NCBI GenBank assembly: GCA_018222985.1
Contig: JAAEZG010000003.1
Location: 238,234-302,233, forward strand
Direction of reading: 5' to 3'
Length of the DNA stretch: 64,000 nt
Source: Gammaproteobacteria bacterium
Lineage (GTDB): Bacteria > Pseudomonadota > Gammaproteobacteria > Enterobacterales > Alteromonadaceae
The position numbers were made by a program, and so were the translations under genes. Numbering within the stretch: the first letter of the stretch is position 1; each line of letters starts with the position of its first letter. This document shows, one piece after another, positions 16,269-24,186 of this stretch. A model generated the notes under the pieces. It did no database searches. It worked only from the letters and a program-made list of their open reading frames with translations, and was not told the DNA's origin.

Positions 16269-16793
16269 ATGAAAACGATGAACTTTTTAGCGGTTCTTTT
16301 CGCTAGCTTATTTGTCATTGGCTGTAGTTCGCAACCGGACTACCGAGAAGCCGAAGGCAACGGCTATGGATATCAAGCAACCAAGATCACTGACAAACAA
16401 TACCGTATCAGCTTCAAAGCGCGGGGTTCTGATCAAAACAAAGCCATGGACTATGCTCTGCTGCGTGCAGCCGAGGTGACCAAAGAGAATGGCTACGATT
16501 GGTTTGTGGTGACCCACAGAGAAACCTTTGTCGATCGCGAACGTATTAGCCCGCAAAGCAGCATTGGCTACACAAATTCGTCCAATATGGTCACCCGTTG
16601 TGGTTTAGTTAGTTGTACCACCACGCATTACCCACGCTCGACCATGAGTGCAGGTATTCATATTGGTGGTAACGAGTCGAGCAATATTCAAACCGTGCTT
16701 GAAATACAACTAGGCGCCGGGGTTCAACCAGACTCAGAGCACAGTTTTGAGGCACAAGCTGTGATTGATAATTTAAGCCCGAAAACTGAATAA
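16269..16793 (+). CDS. Lipoprotein of the CC0125/CC1285 type
   Basis: A 174-residue lipoprotein with the lipobox VIG-C19 after a short hydrophobic signal. The mature part has GYGYQATKITDKQYRISFKA (about 31-50), seen in small envelope lipoproteins of this type, and DYALLRAAEVTKENGYDWFVV. Residue +2 after the Cys is Ser, which fits transfer to the outer membrane. It lies two bases after the anti-sigma stop and so belongs to the sigma operon. Function unknown; it could be an envelope sensor or a target of the regulon. Confidence 0.75.
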   Translation: MKTMNFLAVLFASLFVIGCSSQPDYREAEGNGYGYQATKITDKQYRISFKARGSDQNKAMDYALLRAAEVTKENGYDWFVVTHRETFVDRERISPQSSIGYTNSSNMVTRCGLVSCTTTHYPRSTMSAGIHIGGNESSNIQTVLEIQLGAGVQPDSEHSFEAQAVIDNLSPKTE

Positions 16794-16805
16794 TCTATCG
16801 CGATC

Positions 16806-16832
16806 TACCCCTTGAGAGGGATCTCAAGGGTA
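16806..16832. promoter_or_regulatory. Inverted repeat with two NarL-like heptamers upstream of fnr
   Basis: TACCCCT (16806-16812) and AAGGGTA (16826-16832) flank a 9-bp palindrome CCCTTGAGA/TCTCAAGGG. TACCCCT fits the NarL heptamer TACYYMT. The same structure could serve as a stem-loop at the end of the lipoprotein gene; there is no T run. Confidence 0.35.
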
Positions 16833-16895
16833 CTCCATCAGCACAAGGTTAATTTCTAGCCGTAGCGCGTATACTGCATGCATCACTTACTGAAT

Positions 16896-16909
16896 TTGAT
16901 CTGCATCAG
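16896..16909. promoter_or_regulatory. FNR box at the fnr start
   Basis: TTGAT-CTGC-ATCAG matches the FNR consensus TTGAT-N4-ATCAA with one mismatch and ends 9 bases before the fnr ATG. A -10-like TATACT lies upstream at 16870-16875, so the box would be downstream of the start of transcription, a position expected for negative autoregulation. Confidence 0.6.
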
Positions 16910-16918
16910 GAAATAGTT

Positions 16919-17623
16919 ATGGCAAATATGACTTCACACATTCATTGTCAAAATTGCAGCATGGCCGCACTGTGTTTGCCTTACCAGCTTGACCAAGAAG
17001 GCATGGCTCGCTTAGACACCATTATTCAGCGCCACAAGCCAATTCACAAGCGCGATGTGTTAGTAAACGCCGGTGAGCCTTTAAAATGCTTGTATGCGGT
17101 ACGCAGCGGCTCATTGAAGTCGTACACTATTGATGACAACGGCGTTGAGCAAATTATCGATTTTCACCTACCTGGTGATGTGATTGGTTTCGACGCCTTA
17201 GCCAATAGCCAACATCGTAGCTATACCCAGGCATTAGAAACCGCCATGTTGTGTGAAATTCCAATGAGTTCACTCGACGAGTTAGCTGAACAAATGCCTG
17301 GCCTACGTCGGCAAATGTGGCGCTTAATGAGTGGCGAAATTTACAGCAGCAAACAATTGCTCGGCACCTTAAACAACCGTTCCGCTCAGCAACGCTTAGC
17401 AAACTTTTTAACCACCCTTGCCGATCGTTTTAAAGAACGCGGGCTGTCCAACCGTTCGTTTCGGTTAACCATGACACGTGCTGATATTGGTAATTATCTT
17501 GGCTTGTCGGTAGAAACCATCAGCCGTATTTTGTCTGCGCTGCAAGCCGAGGGCGTTATTGACGTACAAAACAAGCTGGTGAACGTACTTGAGCCAGAAC
17601 GCTTACGCGAACTGGCTCAGTAA
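16919..17623 (+). CDS. fnr: Oxygen-sensing transcription regulator FNR
   Basis: CRP/FNR-family regulator of 234 residues that carries an oxygen-labile 4Fe-4S cluster and switches on anaerobic genes. The cluster cysteines are C10, C13, C19 and C112 in the expected spacing. The recognition helix LSVETISRIL has the Glu and Arg that read TTGAT half-sites. FNR-type boxes occur before fnr itself, hemN and nrdGD in this window, which fits its role as top regulator of the region. Called etrA/anr/fnr in related bacteria. Confidence 0.93.
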   Translation: MANMTSHIHCQNCSMAALCLPYQLDQEGMARLDTIIQRHKPIHKRDVLVNAGEPLKCLYAVRSGSLKSYTIDDNGVEQIIDFHLPGDVIGFDALANSQHRSYTQALETAMLCEIPMSSLDELAEQMPGLRRQMWRLMSGEIYSSKQLLGTLNNRSAQQRLANFLTTLADRFKERGLSNRSFRLTMTRADIGNYLGLSVETISRILSALQAEGVIDVQNKLVNVLEPERLRELAQ

Positions 17624-17628
17624 CGAGA

Positions 17629-18165
17629 TTACTGGCATCCACCACAGCAGTGGCCGTTACCATGGCCGCTGCTTTTTTGTTCTGGTTGCTTAAACAACAC
17701 GGCATTTTCAATGGCAATGTGTTGGTGCAAGTCATTCACAAACTCATTAATTCCCTCGTACAACATAATCCAGCTACCACAGGCGTCACGTGGCGCATTA
17801 CATTGGTTGGTTAACTCTAACAGTTGGGCAACCATTTGCTCATGTTGGTCATGCTCTTCTTCCATCACCGCAATTGGGCCTTTCGGGTAAATATCACCGG
17901 CTAACATGGGGAACAGAATTTGCTCTTCTTTCATCATGTGGCTTTCAAGCTCTTGGTACATCGCTTGTAGGTGATCAGACAAGCCTGCTGGGCAGTCGCT
18001 ATGGTCGTTATGCACGTCTTCAATTTTGCGCGCTAAGTTAATGAGATCAGGTAACTGGGCACGGTGTTTCTCATGAAAATGCTCAACCATAAACTCGGTT
18101 AAGGCTTTTTTCGGCATCGCTTGATAAACCGCTAACGCTTCGGCATGAACTGTTTGTGTGGTCAT
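17629..18165 (-). CDS. Hemerythrin-like di-iron protein, YtfE/RIC-related (Fe-S repair / NO stress)
   Basis: A 178-residue hemerythrin-domain protein close to the C-terminal domain of YtfE/RIC: EHFHEKHRAQLP, SHMMKEEQILFPML, MEEEHDQHEQM and LHQHIAIENAVLF supply the His and Glu ligands of a di-iron site. RIC proteins help restore Fe-S centres damaged by nitric oxide. Unlike YtfE, this protein lacks the N-terminal DUF542 domain with its YCCGG motif, yet it ends in HCCGGCQ. It is divergent from norR, with NorR sites and a sigma-54 promoter between them, so NO-dependent expression is strongly suggested. Confidence 0.83.
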   Translation of the reverse strand: MTTQTVHAEALAVYQAMPKKALTEFMVEHFHEKHRAQLPDLINLARKIEDVHNDHSDCPAGLSDHLQAMYQELESHMMKEEQILFPMLAGDIYPKGPIAVMEEEHDQHEQMVAQLLELTNQCNAPRDACGSWIMLYEGINEFVNDLHQHIAIENAVLFKQPEQKSSGHGNGHCCGGCQ

Positions 18166-18229
18166 GGGTAGTCTCCTTCAATAGACTCACATTAAGAGTG
18201 AAATTGGTTGCTATACACCCACTAGCTAC

Positions 18230-18245
18230 TGCAATTTAGATGCCA
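18230..18245 (-). promoter_or_regulatory. Sigma-54 (-24/-12) promoter of the di-iron protein gene
   Basis: On the minus strand the sequence reads TGGCAT-N5-TTGCA, a close match to the sigma-54 consensus TGGCAC-N5-TTGCW. It lies about 65 bases before the ATG at 18165. NorR, the sigma-54 activator, is encoded next door, and its sites lie 40-100 bases upstream. Confidence 0.7.
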
Positions 18246-18257
18246 AAACTACCCACT

Positions 18258-18271
18258 TTGATTTATATCGA
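18258..18271. promoter_or_regulatory. Possible FNR box in the norR/di-iron gene intergenic region
   Basis: TTGAT-TTAT-ATCGA differs from the FNR consensus at one position. It sits between the sigma-54 promoter and the NorR sites. A role is uncertain because the promoter here is of sigma-54 type. Confidence 0.3.
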
Positions 18272-18286
18272 GTTTTTCTTAGCAAT

Positions 18287-18343
18287 GGTAAATTACACCC
18301 ATGTTTTTCGGGTCATTCAGGCCCAAATAGGGTTGTTTATACC
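18287..18343. promoter_or_regulatory. Cluster of NorR binding sites (GGT-N7-ACC)
   Basis: Two exact GGT-N7-ACC sites (18287-18299 and 18331-18343) and one near match GGT-N7-GCC between them (18311-18323) fit the known NorR target GT-N7-AC with a mostly AT-rich centre. Three sites in a row is the arrangement in the Escherichia coli norR-norVW region. The last site ends on the base before the norR ATG, so NorR probably also limits its own synthesis. Confidence 0.7.
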
Positions 18344-19903
18344 ATGCATGATGTGACGTTATTAGAAACCTTAATCGCCGATTTAGTGACCGATTTACCA
18401 GCGGTTATTCGCTTAGAAAAAGTGGTGAAAACCCTGCGCACGCACTTTCATTGCGGTGCTGTGGTTATTCTTAAACATGATCAAGACATGTTGCGCCCAA
18501 TTGCCAGTGTCGGCCTTGCCCGAGAAGCTTTAGGCCGACGTTTTTTGGTGTCGCAACACCCTCGCTTGGCGTGCATTATAGGTAGCCGTGAAACGGTGCG
18601 CTTTGAACCTGACAGCCCTTTAGCGGACCCCTACGATGGGCTGATTGAAGACAGTCCTGACGGTCACTTGGCGGTACATGACTGCATGGGTATAAGCTTG
18701 CACATTGAAGGCAAAATTTGGGGCGTACTCACGCTTGATGCGCTGACACCAGGAACCTTTGATGAGCAAACCATGCAAGCTTTGCAACGTGCAAGCCTAC
18801 TAGTTGAAGCGGCCATTCGCATGGGCTTGATTGAACAAAACATTCGCGCACTGCGCAACAACCGCCGCGACGGTGAGTACTCACTGACTAGCAATGGTGC
18901 CGATGCGCAAGACATCATTGGCCATAGCTCTGCATTAATGACGGTATTGCAAGAGCTTGAAGTGGTTGCCGGCTCAGACTTACCGGTGCTGTTACTTGGC
19001 GAAACGGGCGTTGGTAAAGAGTTGTTCGCGCGCCACTTGCACCGCTTGTCGCCGCGCAATAAGCAGCCTCTGGTTTATGTAAACTGTGCGGCGCTGCCTG
19101 AAACATTGGCGGAAAGTGAGCTTTTTGGTCACACGCGCGGCGCTTATTCAGGTGCAACCCATGAACGGGCTGGCCGTTTTGATAGCGCCGATGGCGGCAC
19201 CATTTTCTTGGACGAAGTGGGCGAATTGCCGTTATCTATTCAGGCCAAACTGTTACGGGTGCTGCAGAATGGCGAAATTCAACGCTTAGGTAGCGATAAG
19301 TCGCATCAAGTGAATGTACGCATTGTTGCGGCCACCAACCGCGACTTGAAACAGCAAATTAAAAACGGTGATTTTCGCGCAGATTTATATCATCGGTTAT
19401 CGGTGTACCCATTGCCGATACCTCCACTGCGCGACCGAGACGACGATATTGCAGTACTAGCCGGACACTTTCTTGAGCTGAACCGAGCTAGGCTTGGGGT
19501 ACGGGCATTACGGCTTTCGCCAGCGGCTGAACAAGCACTACGCAGTTATGACTGGCCGGGCAACGTACGCGAACTTGAGCACACCATTAGCCGAGCAGCC
19601 ATTAAAGCGCTAAGTTTAGGCGCGCGCCGCGATGATATTGTTAGCATTGACGCAAACTTACTTGATTTACCGGGTGTCGCGGCTGACTCGCAAGCCATGC
19701 AGCAAGTAGCGGGTAACGTAGTGAATTCTAGCCTTAGCGACAGTGGCTCATTGAACCTAAAACATGCGGTGCAAACCGTGCAGCGCGAGCTTATACAAAA
19801 AGCACTGCAACAGTCAGACTATAAATGGACACAAGCAGCCCGTATACTTGACCTTGATCCAAGCAACTTACACAAATTAGCCAGCCGACTTGGCTTAAAA
19901 TAG
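18344..19903 (+). CDS. norR: Nitric-oxide-responsive sigma-54 activator NorR
   Basis: A 519-residue enhancer-binding protein. An N-terminal GAF domain (about 1-165) carries the conserved ligand area for a mononuclear iron (SRETVRFEPDSPLADPYDGL region, C114 and D132 region). The AAA+ domain (about 190-425) has Walker A GETGVGKE (219-226), and a Fis-type helix-turn-helix closes the protein. The sigma-54 contact loop reads GAYSGA (266-271) instead of the common GAFTGA. NO binding to the iron relieves repression of the ATPase domain. Targets in this window are norB and the divergent di-iron protein gene. Confidence 0.93.
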   Translation: MHDVTLLETLIADLVTDLPAVIRLEKVVKTLRTHFHCGAVVILKHDQDMLRPIASVGLAREALGRRFLVSQHPRLACIIGSRETVRFEPDSPLADPYDGLIEDSPDGHLAVHDCMGISLHIEGKIWGVLTLDALTPGTFDEQTMQALQRASLLVEAAIRMGLIEQNIRALRNNRRDGEYSLTSNGADAQDIIGHSSALMTVLQELEVVAGSDLPVLLLGETGVGKELFARHLHRLSPRNKQPLVYVNCAALPETLAESELFGHTRGAYSGATHERAGRFDSADGGTIFLDEVGELPLSIQAKLLRVLQNGEIQRLGSDKSHQVNVRIVAATNRDLKQQIKNGDFRADLYHRLSVYPLPIPPLRDRDDDIAVLAGHFLELNRARLGVRALRLSPAAEQALRSYDWPGNVRELEHTISRAAIKALSLGARRDDIVSIDANLLDLPGVAADSQAMQQVAGNVVNSSLSDSGSLNLKHAVQTVQRELIQKALQQSDYKWTQAARILDLDPSNLHKLASRLGLK

Positions 19904-19924
19904 GCACAGGGGTTTCAGTTACGT

Positions 19925-20344
19925 ATGACCGTGATTTTGCGCATTGTGGTGTGGCGAACTGTTGCCATTTTGGCGCTTGTGTTGGGCGTCATTGGCCTGA
20001 TGCTACCCATTATGCCAACGGTTCCGTTTTTACTGGTTGCAGCTTGGGCTGGTGGTAAAGGCTGGCCGGCACTGGAAGCCAAACTATTGTCGCACCCGAA
20101 ATATGGCCCGCAAATTATTGCTTGGCGCAAATACGGCGTGGTGAAGCGTCAGCCAAAACTCATTGCCAGCATTATGATGGGTGGCAGCTCAATCATGTTA
20201 GCGTTTAGCCCCGTGCATTTGGCGCTAAAACTCAGCGTTATCGGCATTATGGCCACCGTTGCCGTTTGGCTTTGGTTGCGCCCCGAGCAAGCTCCTAAGC
20301 ATGCCAATGAGGCGGCAACCAAGCCAAGTGACTCGCCCAATTAG
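19925..20344 (+). CDS. ybaN: YbaN/DUF454 family inner-membrane protein
   Basis: A 139-residue membrane protein with the DUF454 pattern: an N-terminal helix with GLMLPIMPTVPFLLVAAW, the KLLSHPKYGPQIIAW loop, and two further helices before a polar tail. The function is unknown; the family is often linked to denitrification and NO genes, as here between norR and nnrS. It lies 21 bases after norR and overlaps the convergent nnrS by 4 bases. Confidence 0.85.
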   Translation: MTVILRIVVWRTVAILALVLGVIGLMLPIMPTVPFLLVAAWAGGKGWPALEAKLLSHPKYGPQIIAWRKYGVVKRQPKLIASIMMGGSSIMLAFSPVHLALKLSVIGIMATVAVWLWLRPEQAPKHANEAATKPSDSPN

Positions 20345-21546
20345 CCTGGGCGGCCGTCTGGGCGAGGGGTGGTTAAAATGGGCAAGTAAACCACCACGTA
20401 TATGGCGTAAGCTAAAATCCATGCTGCCGCACCTATGGCGTACCATGGCAAGCTGAACTCAGGCAGTAACCAAACAAATACCACACGTGTTAGCGCCGCA
20501 GTAAACACCAACAAAAATGCCACGGACATAATCGCTTTTGGCTGCAGTGGCCGGCCACTGTGGCCTAACGATACTCGCGCAATCATGGCTAAAATCATAT
20601 TCCCCATAGCGCCAGCAGTGAGTGCATGAATGGCCACCGAGTTACTCACATCAAAACCTAACTCGCGCAATGCAAATAACGCCAAGCCAACGGGAATAAA
20701 CAGATAAGCAATGTGCAGCGACCACAACAATGGCACGCTTAAGGTAATCCAGATACGCCAGCGCAAGCAGCGAATTGCCAATGACACGGCACAAATACCA
20801 TAAATGGCCGCCATCACTTCGTTCGGCAGCTGGGCACTAAATAAGGTAATATTCAGTACAAAAATCAACCACAAGCTACCTAGTGCAATGCGGTCTAGCC
20901 ACTCAATAGGCTCGGCCTTCTTGGTCATAGTGCCGTTGGCGGTAAACATGGGTAGCACGCGGCCACCAACAATGGCCATGAGTAAGGTAACTAGCCAAAC
21001 TGCATTTTGACTACCGAGTTGCTGCAAGTCGAAACGGTTTTCTACTAAACCGTAGTGCATCAGCGCGTTACAGAACGTGAGCAAAAATAGTACCGGCACA
21101 AAGAACAAGTTACGCTGTTGCTTCACTTTAATAAGCGGCACAGCCAATAAAATCGCAGCGAGCGGCAAAAACAATAAGTCCACAGCGGCAACTAACCAAA
21201 CCGGTAAGTGCGCACCAAACAAAAATGCTAAGCGGCCCAAAATCCACACCGTGGTTAAAATACCTAAAGCACGGCCATGGGTCGCTCTTAGGCCGGTCCA
21301 GTTTTGCACGGCGGTCAGCAAAAAGCCCACCACAATAGCGGCCACAAAACCAAAAATCATTTCATGGCTGTGCCACACCAACACGTTGCCATACACGGGT
21401 AAAGTAATGGTACCGGCAAGCGCTAGAATCCATAGCAACATGGCTAGTGCGCTAAAGCTTGCACCCAGCAAAAACATAGGGCGAAACGCTTGGCGTAACA
21501 ACGGCCACATTTTTTGTTCTACTTGTAAGTCAGTAATTTGTAGCAT
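20341..21546 (-). CDS. nnrS: NnrS family membrane protein
   Basis: Polytopic membrane protein of 401 residues with about 12 predicted helices. The N-terminal FRPMFLLGA and YGNVLVWHSHEMIFGF segments are typical of NnrS, a heme- and copper-containing protein that eases nitrosative stress, by a mechanism not yet resolved. The start at 21546 has a GAGGAAT ribosome site. It follows ubiV by 27 bases, so ubiU-ubiV-nnrS may form one transcript. Confidence 0.9.
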   Translation of the reverse strand: MLQITDLQVEQKMWPLLRQAFRPMFLLGASFSALAMLLWILALAGTITLPVYGNVLVWHSHEMIFGFVAAIVVGFLLTAVQNWTGLRATHGRALGILTTVWILGRLAFLFGAHLPVWLVAAVDLLFLPLAAILLAVPLIKVKQQRNLFFVPVLFLLTFCNALMHYGLVENRFDLQQLGSQNAVWLVTLLMAIVGGRVLPMFTANGTMTKKAEPIEWLDRIALGSLWLIFVLNITLFSAQLPNEVMAAIYGICAVSLAIRCLRWRIWITLSVPLLWSLHIAYLFIPVGLALFALRELGFDVSNSVAIHALTAGAMGNMILAMIARVSLGHSGRPLQPKAIMSVAFLLVFTAALTRVVFVWLLPEFSLPWYAIGAAAWILAYAIYVVVYLPILTTPRPDGRPG

Positions 21547-21573
21547 GGGTATTCCTCTTTTGTTTTCGCGCCA

Positions 21574-22452
21574 TTAGTCGAGTTGCTGCACAAGGCCCGC
21601 GAGGGCTAGCCAATAACCATTGCTGTCATTTTTGGCAAGCTGCTGCGGGTGATCACCCTGGCTGTTAGCACGAAACTTTTCTAACCAGTCAAAGGTTCCA
21701 GTTAACTGTGGGCTTAAGCGTACCACATCGACCAAGCCTTGCATGTTAGGTAATTGATTGACCAAGTTATAACGGGTGCCAGATTGAGTTTGAATACCAT
21801 TGAGCACAAACACTTGGGTGCCGTCTTGGCTGGTTACTTCGCGCCCCTCGGGGTACTTAATGCAACAAAGTTCGCATTGATCTTTGGCGCGGTTTTCTGA
21901 GCGCGCGGTAAAGCATCGCCCTGACCACGCTAGCGGCATATGGCCTAACGCAAAGACTTCAACTTCAAAACAATCGCGTACGTCTTTCACCATGGGCTGG
22001 GCCAATAGTTTGGCTAACCATTCACGAGAAAGCTCTACCGGCATAACCCAGCGGCTCATGCCCATACTCATTAATTTGCGCAACGTGTGTTGGTTGTAGC
22101 AATTAATGGCCGCACCTGCGACAAAAGGCACCTGATGCTCCTGCAAATAAGGAATTGCGCCAACGTCGTTTGCCTCGACAATAAAGTCGCCGTTGTCACA
22201 GTACTTGCGCAGTTCGCGTAGCTCTGAAGGCGCCTCAAGTAAGGTCATGGTCGACAAACACACCTGTTTGCCGGCTTCACGTAACATGTGCGCAATACGC
22301 ATGTAGTCATCAAATTTCAGCTCGCGCCGCTTACTACAAACGGTTTCGCCCAAATAAACGATATCCACAGATGAGTCTGCAGCCTGTTGATAAAAGTTTT
22401 CGACCACTTGCTTCGGCCAAAAATACTGAATGGCTCCTAGAGAAAATTTCAT
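21574..22452 (-). CDS. ubiV: Ubiquinone biosynthesis protein UbiV (U32 family)
   Basis: Partner of UbiU in oxygen-independent ring hydroxylation of ubiquinone precursors with prephenate as oxygen donor. The start is set at the ATG 22452, giving 292 residues as in the Escherichia coli homologue, with GGGA before it; an upstream TTG at 22464 is less likely. FeS cysteines are visible in VCSKRREL and in the group SGRC...DQCELCC. It follows ubiU by 12 bases. Confidence 0.93.
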   Translation of the reverse strand: MKFSLGAIQYFWPKQVVENFYQQAADSSVDIVYLGETVCSKRRELKFDDYMRIAHMLREAGKQVCLSTMTLLEAPSELRELRKYCDNGDFIVEANDVGAIPYLQEHQVPFVAGAAINCYNQHTLRKLMSMGMSRWVMPVELSREWLAKLLAQPMVKDVRDCFEVEVFALGHMPLAWSGRCFTARSENRAKDQCELCCIKYPEGREVTSQDGTQVFVLNGIQTQSGTRYNLVNQLPNMQGLVDVVRLSPQLTGTFDWLEKFRANSQGDHPQQLAKNDSNGYWLALAGLVQQLD

Positions 22453-22464
22453 ATCAGTTCCCAA

Positions 22465-23460
22465 TTATTTCCATTTCCGGTGGTAGGCACCTAGCGTGGT
22501 TTGGCTGCCCTCAGATAAGCCAGCAAGTACATGGTCCCATTGCTGCTGTACTTCAAAGTTGTCCGGCTTGCTCATAACCGAATCAATGGCCTGGCGCCAA
22601 ACCTGAGTAATTTGTGCGACATAAGCTGGGCTGCGTTGGCGACCTTCAATTTTGAGCGACGCAATGCCCTCTTTGTAAAGCTCGGGCAGCAAGCTTAAGG
22701 TGTTTAAGCTGGTCGGCTCTTCGAGCGCGTGGTAGGTGTCTTCACCAACCGTAAAGCGCCCCTTGCATAAGGTTGGGTAGCCGGCGGTTTCATTCGGTGC
22801 AAAACGGTCTATCAATATGTTGTTCAAGCGCGACTCGAGGGTGCCGTCATCGGCTTCGTCCCAGCGCACAAACTTGGCCGGCGAGCATGCACCTGCGGTG
22901 TTCGGTGACTCGCCTGTCATGTATGAACTTAAGTAGCAGCGCCCCTCGGCCATAATGCACAAGCTACCGAAAGCAAATACTTCAAGGTCCATATCCGTGG
23001 TGCGTGCAATTGAGCGTACTTGGTTCATAGACAGCACGCGCGGCAACACCACGCGCTTCACGCCAAACTGCTTATAAAACTCAATGGCAGCGGCGTTAGT
23101 TGCTGAGGCTTGTACCGACAAATGTACTTCCACTTTCGGATAACGCTCAGCCGCGTAGGCCAGTACCGCCATGTCGGCTAAAATAAGCACATCGGCACCG
23201 GCTTTCACGGCCATATCAACCGCGCGTCGCCAATGTTCAAACGTATCGGCATGGGCAAAGGTATTAATTGCCACGTGCAATTTCTTACCGTGCTGGTGCA
23301 CATAGCGCGCAGCCTCGGTTAAACCGGCTTGATCTAAATTTAGGCCAGCAAAGTGACGCGCATTGGTTTCATCTTTCAATCCGACATAAACGGCATCGGC
23401 ACCATGTTCAATGGCGGCTTTTAGGGCGGGCATACTGCCTGCTGGGCACAGAAGTTCCAT
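22465..23460 (-). CDS. ubiU: Ubiquinone biosynthesis protein UbiU (U32 family)
   Basis: The other half of the UbiU-UbiV hydroxylase for anaerobic ubiquinone synthesis. The start at 23460 (MELLCPAGSMPAL) gives 331 residues, equal to the Escherichia coli protein; 14 extra upstream codons have no family match. The 4Fe-4S cysteines are in GSLCIMAEGRC, AGAC and YPTLCKGRF, and SLKIEGRQRSPAYV is the U32 signature. It is divergent from ubiT, 87 bases away. Confidence 0.94.
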   Translation of the reverse strand: MELLCPAGSMPALKAAIEHGADAVYVGLKDETNARHFAGLNLDQAGLTEAARYVHQHGKKLHVAINTFAHADTFEHWRRAVDMAVKAGADVLILADMAVLAYAAERYPKVEVHLSVQASATNAAAIEFYKQFGVKRVVLPRVLSMNQVRSIARTTDMDLEVFAFGSLCIMAEGRCYLSSYMTGESPNTAGACSPAKFVRWDEADDGTLESRLNNILIDRFAPNETAGYPTLCKGRFTVGEDTYHALEEPTSLNTLSLLPELYKEGIASLKIEGRQRSPAYVAQITQVWRQAIDSVMSKPDNFEVQQQWDHVLAGLSEGSQTTLGAYHRKWK

Positions 23461-23547
23461 AATTATTGATCCCGTCGATAAACATGCATTCGTAATGAGC
23501 ATTATAATCTTCTGAGAATTTTACGGGACATTAATGGACGGCAACTT

Positions 23548-24045
23548 ATGGTTATCCCCAAAGTGGTAGACAACTGGTCACGGGTTATTAGCGGCCTTGG
23601 CGTTATGGCGCGAGTAACACCAAAACCCATTTTAGAACAATTACTTACCCTGTCTTTGAATCAGCTTTTGCAGGCCGAAATTAAGCAGCAGCGCTTTGCT
23701 TTTTTGCCAAAACAATGGGTACGTATTGAGGTGCCCGACCTAGCCTTTAATTTTTCAGTAACCCTCACTGAACAAGGGCGTTTGCGGGCTTCGTTAGCAC
23801 CACAACCCGCCGCAGTAACCATGCGTGGTAACAGTGCATCGTTAGTGTTAATGATTAGTGGCAAGGTAGACCCAGACACCTTGTTTTTCCGGCGTAAGCT
23901 GATGATCACAGGCAATACAGAGCTTGGCTTAGAGGTCAAAAATTTGCTCGACACCATTGAGCTTGAGGGGCGTTTACCAAAGTCATTATTTCGCTTTACC
24001 CAAGCCACTGCCGACGCCATTGTTGCAAGGCCAGAACTGAGGTAA
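23548..24045 (+). CDS. ubiT: Ubiquinone biosynthesis accessory factor UbiT (SCP2 domain)
   Basis: A 165-residue protein with an SCP2-type lipid-binding domain (LSLNQLLQAEIKQQRFAFL, then VTMRGNSASLVLMISGKVDPDTLFFRRKL), needed with UbiU and UbiV for anaerobic ubiquinone synthesis. It probably binds the polyprenylated intermediates. A ribosome site GGACGG precedes the ATG. Being divergent from ubiUV in the same intergenic region fits shared control. Confidence 0.9.
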   Translation: MVIPKVVDNWSRVISGLGVMARVTPKPILEQLLTLSLNQLLQAEIKQQRFAFLPKQWVRIEVPDLAFNFSVTLTEQGRLRASLAPQPAAVTMRGNSASLVLMISGKVDPDTLFFRRKLMITGNTELGLEVKNLLDTIELEGRLPKSLFRFTQATADAIVARPELR

Positions 24046-24093
24046 TTGCTACATAAAAACGTACCTAAAAGTCGTGCCAAAAACGCAGGGTTA

Positions 24094-24166
24094 TACCCCT
24101 TCAGATGTATCAATTTTCTGATCTGCATCATATAAACTGCACTCAGAAATTCACAGGTAAGGGGTA
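24094..24166 (+). promoter_or_regulatory. hemN control region: FNR-type box and NarL-like heptamers
   Basis: CTGAT-CTGC-ATCAT (24118-24131) is an FNR-type box and shares its core TGATCTGCATCA with the box before fnr. NarL-like heptamers TACCCCT (24094-24100) and AGGGGTA (24160-24166, TACCCCT on the other strand) flank it. Anaerobic induction of hemN with nitrate modulation is a reasonable reading. Confidence 0.5.
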
Positions 24167-24186
24167 CACCCCCACGAGGTACGACA

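Noticed and set aside
16806..16832. Hairpin after the lipoprotein gene as a rho-independent terminator
   Set aside because: No T-run follows, and the arms contain NarL-type heptamers, so it was listed as a possible regulatory repeat instead.
23467..23480. FNR-like TTGAT-CCCG-TCGAT between ubiU and ubiT
   Set aside because: Only the left half fits; the right half has three of five mismatches. Anaerobic control of ubiUVT is likely, but this site does not support it.
24042..24053. GT-N7-AC pattern at the end of ubiT
   Set aside because: A single site of such a short pattern is expected by chance, lies over coding sequence, and no sigma-54 promoter is near.
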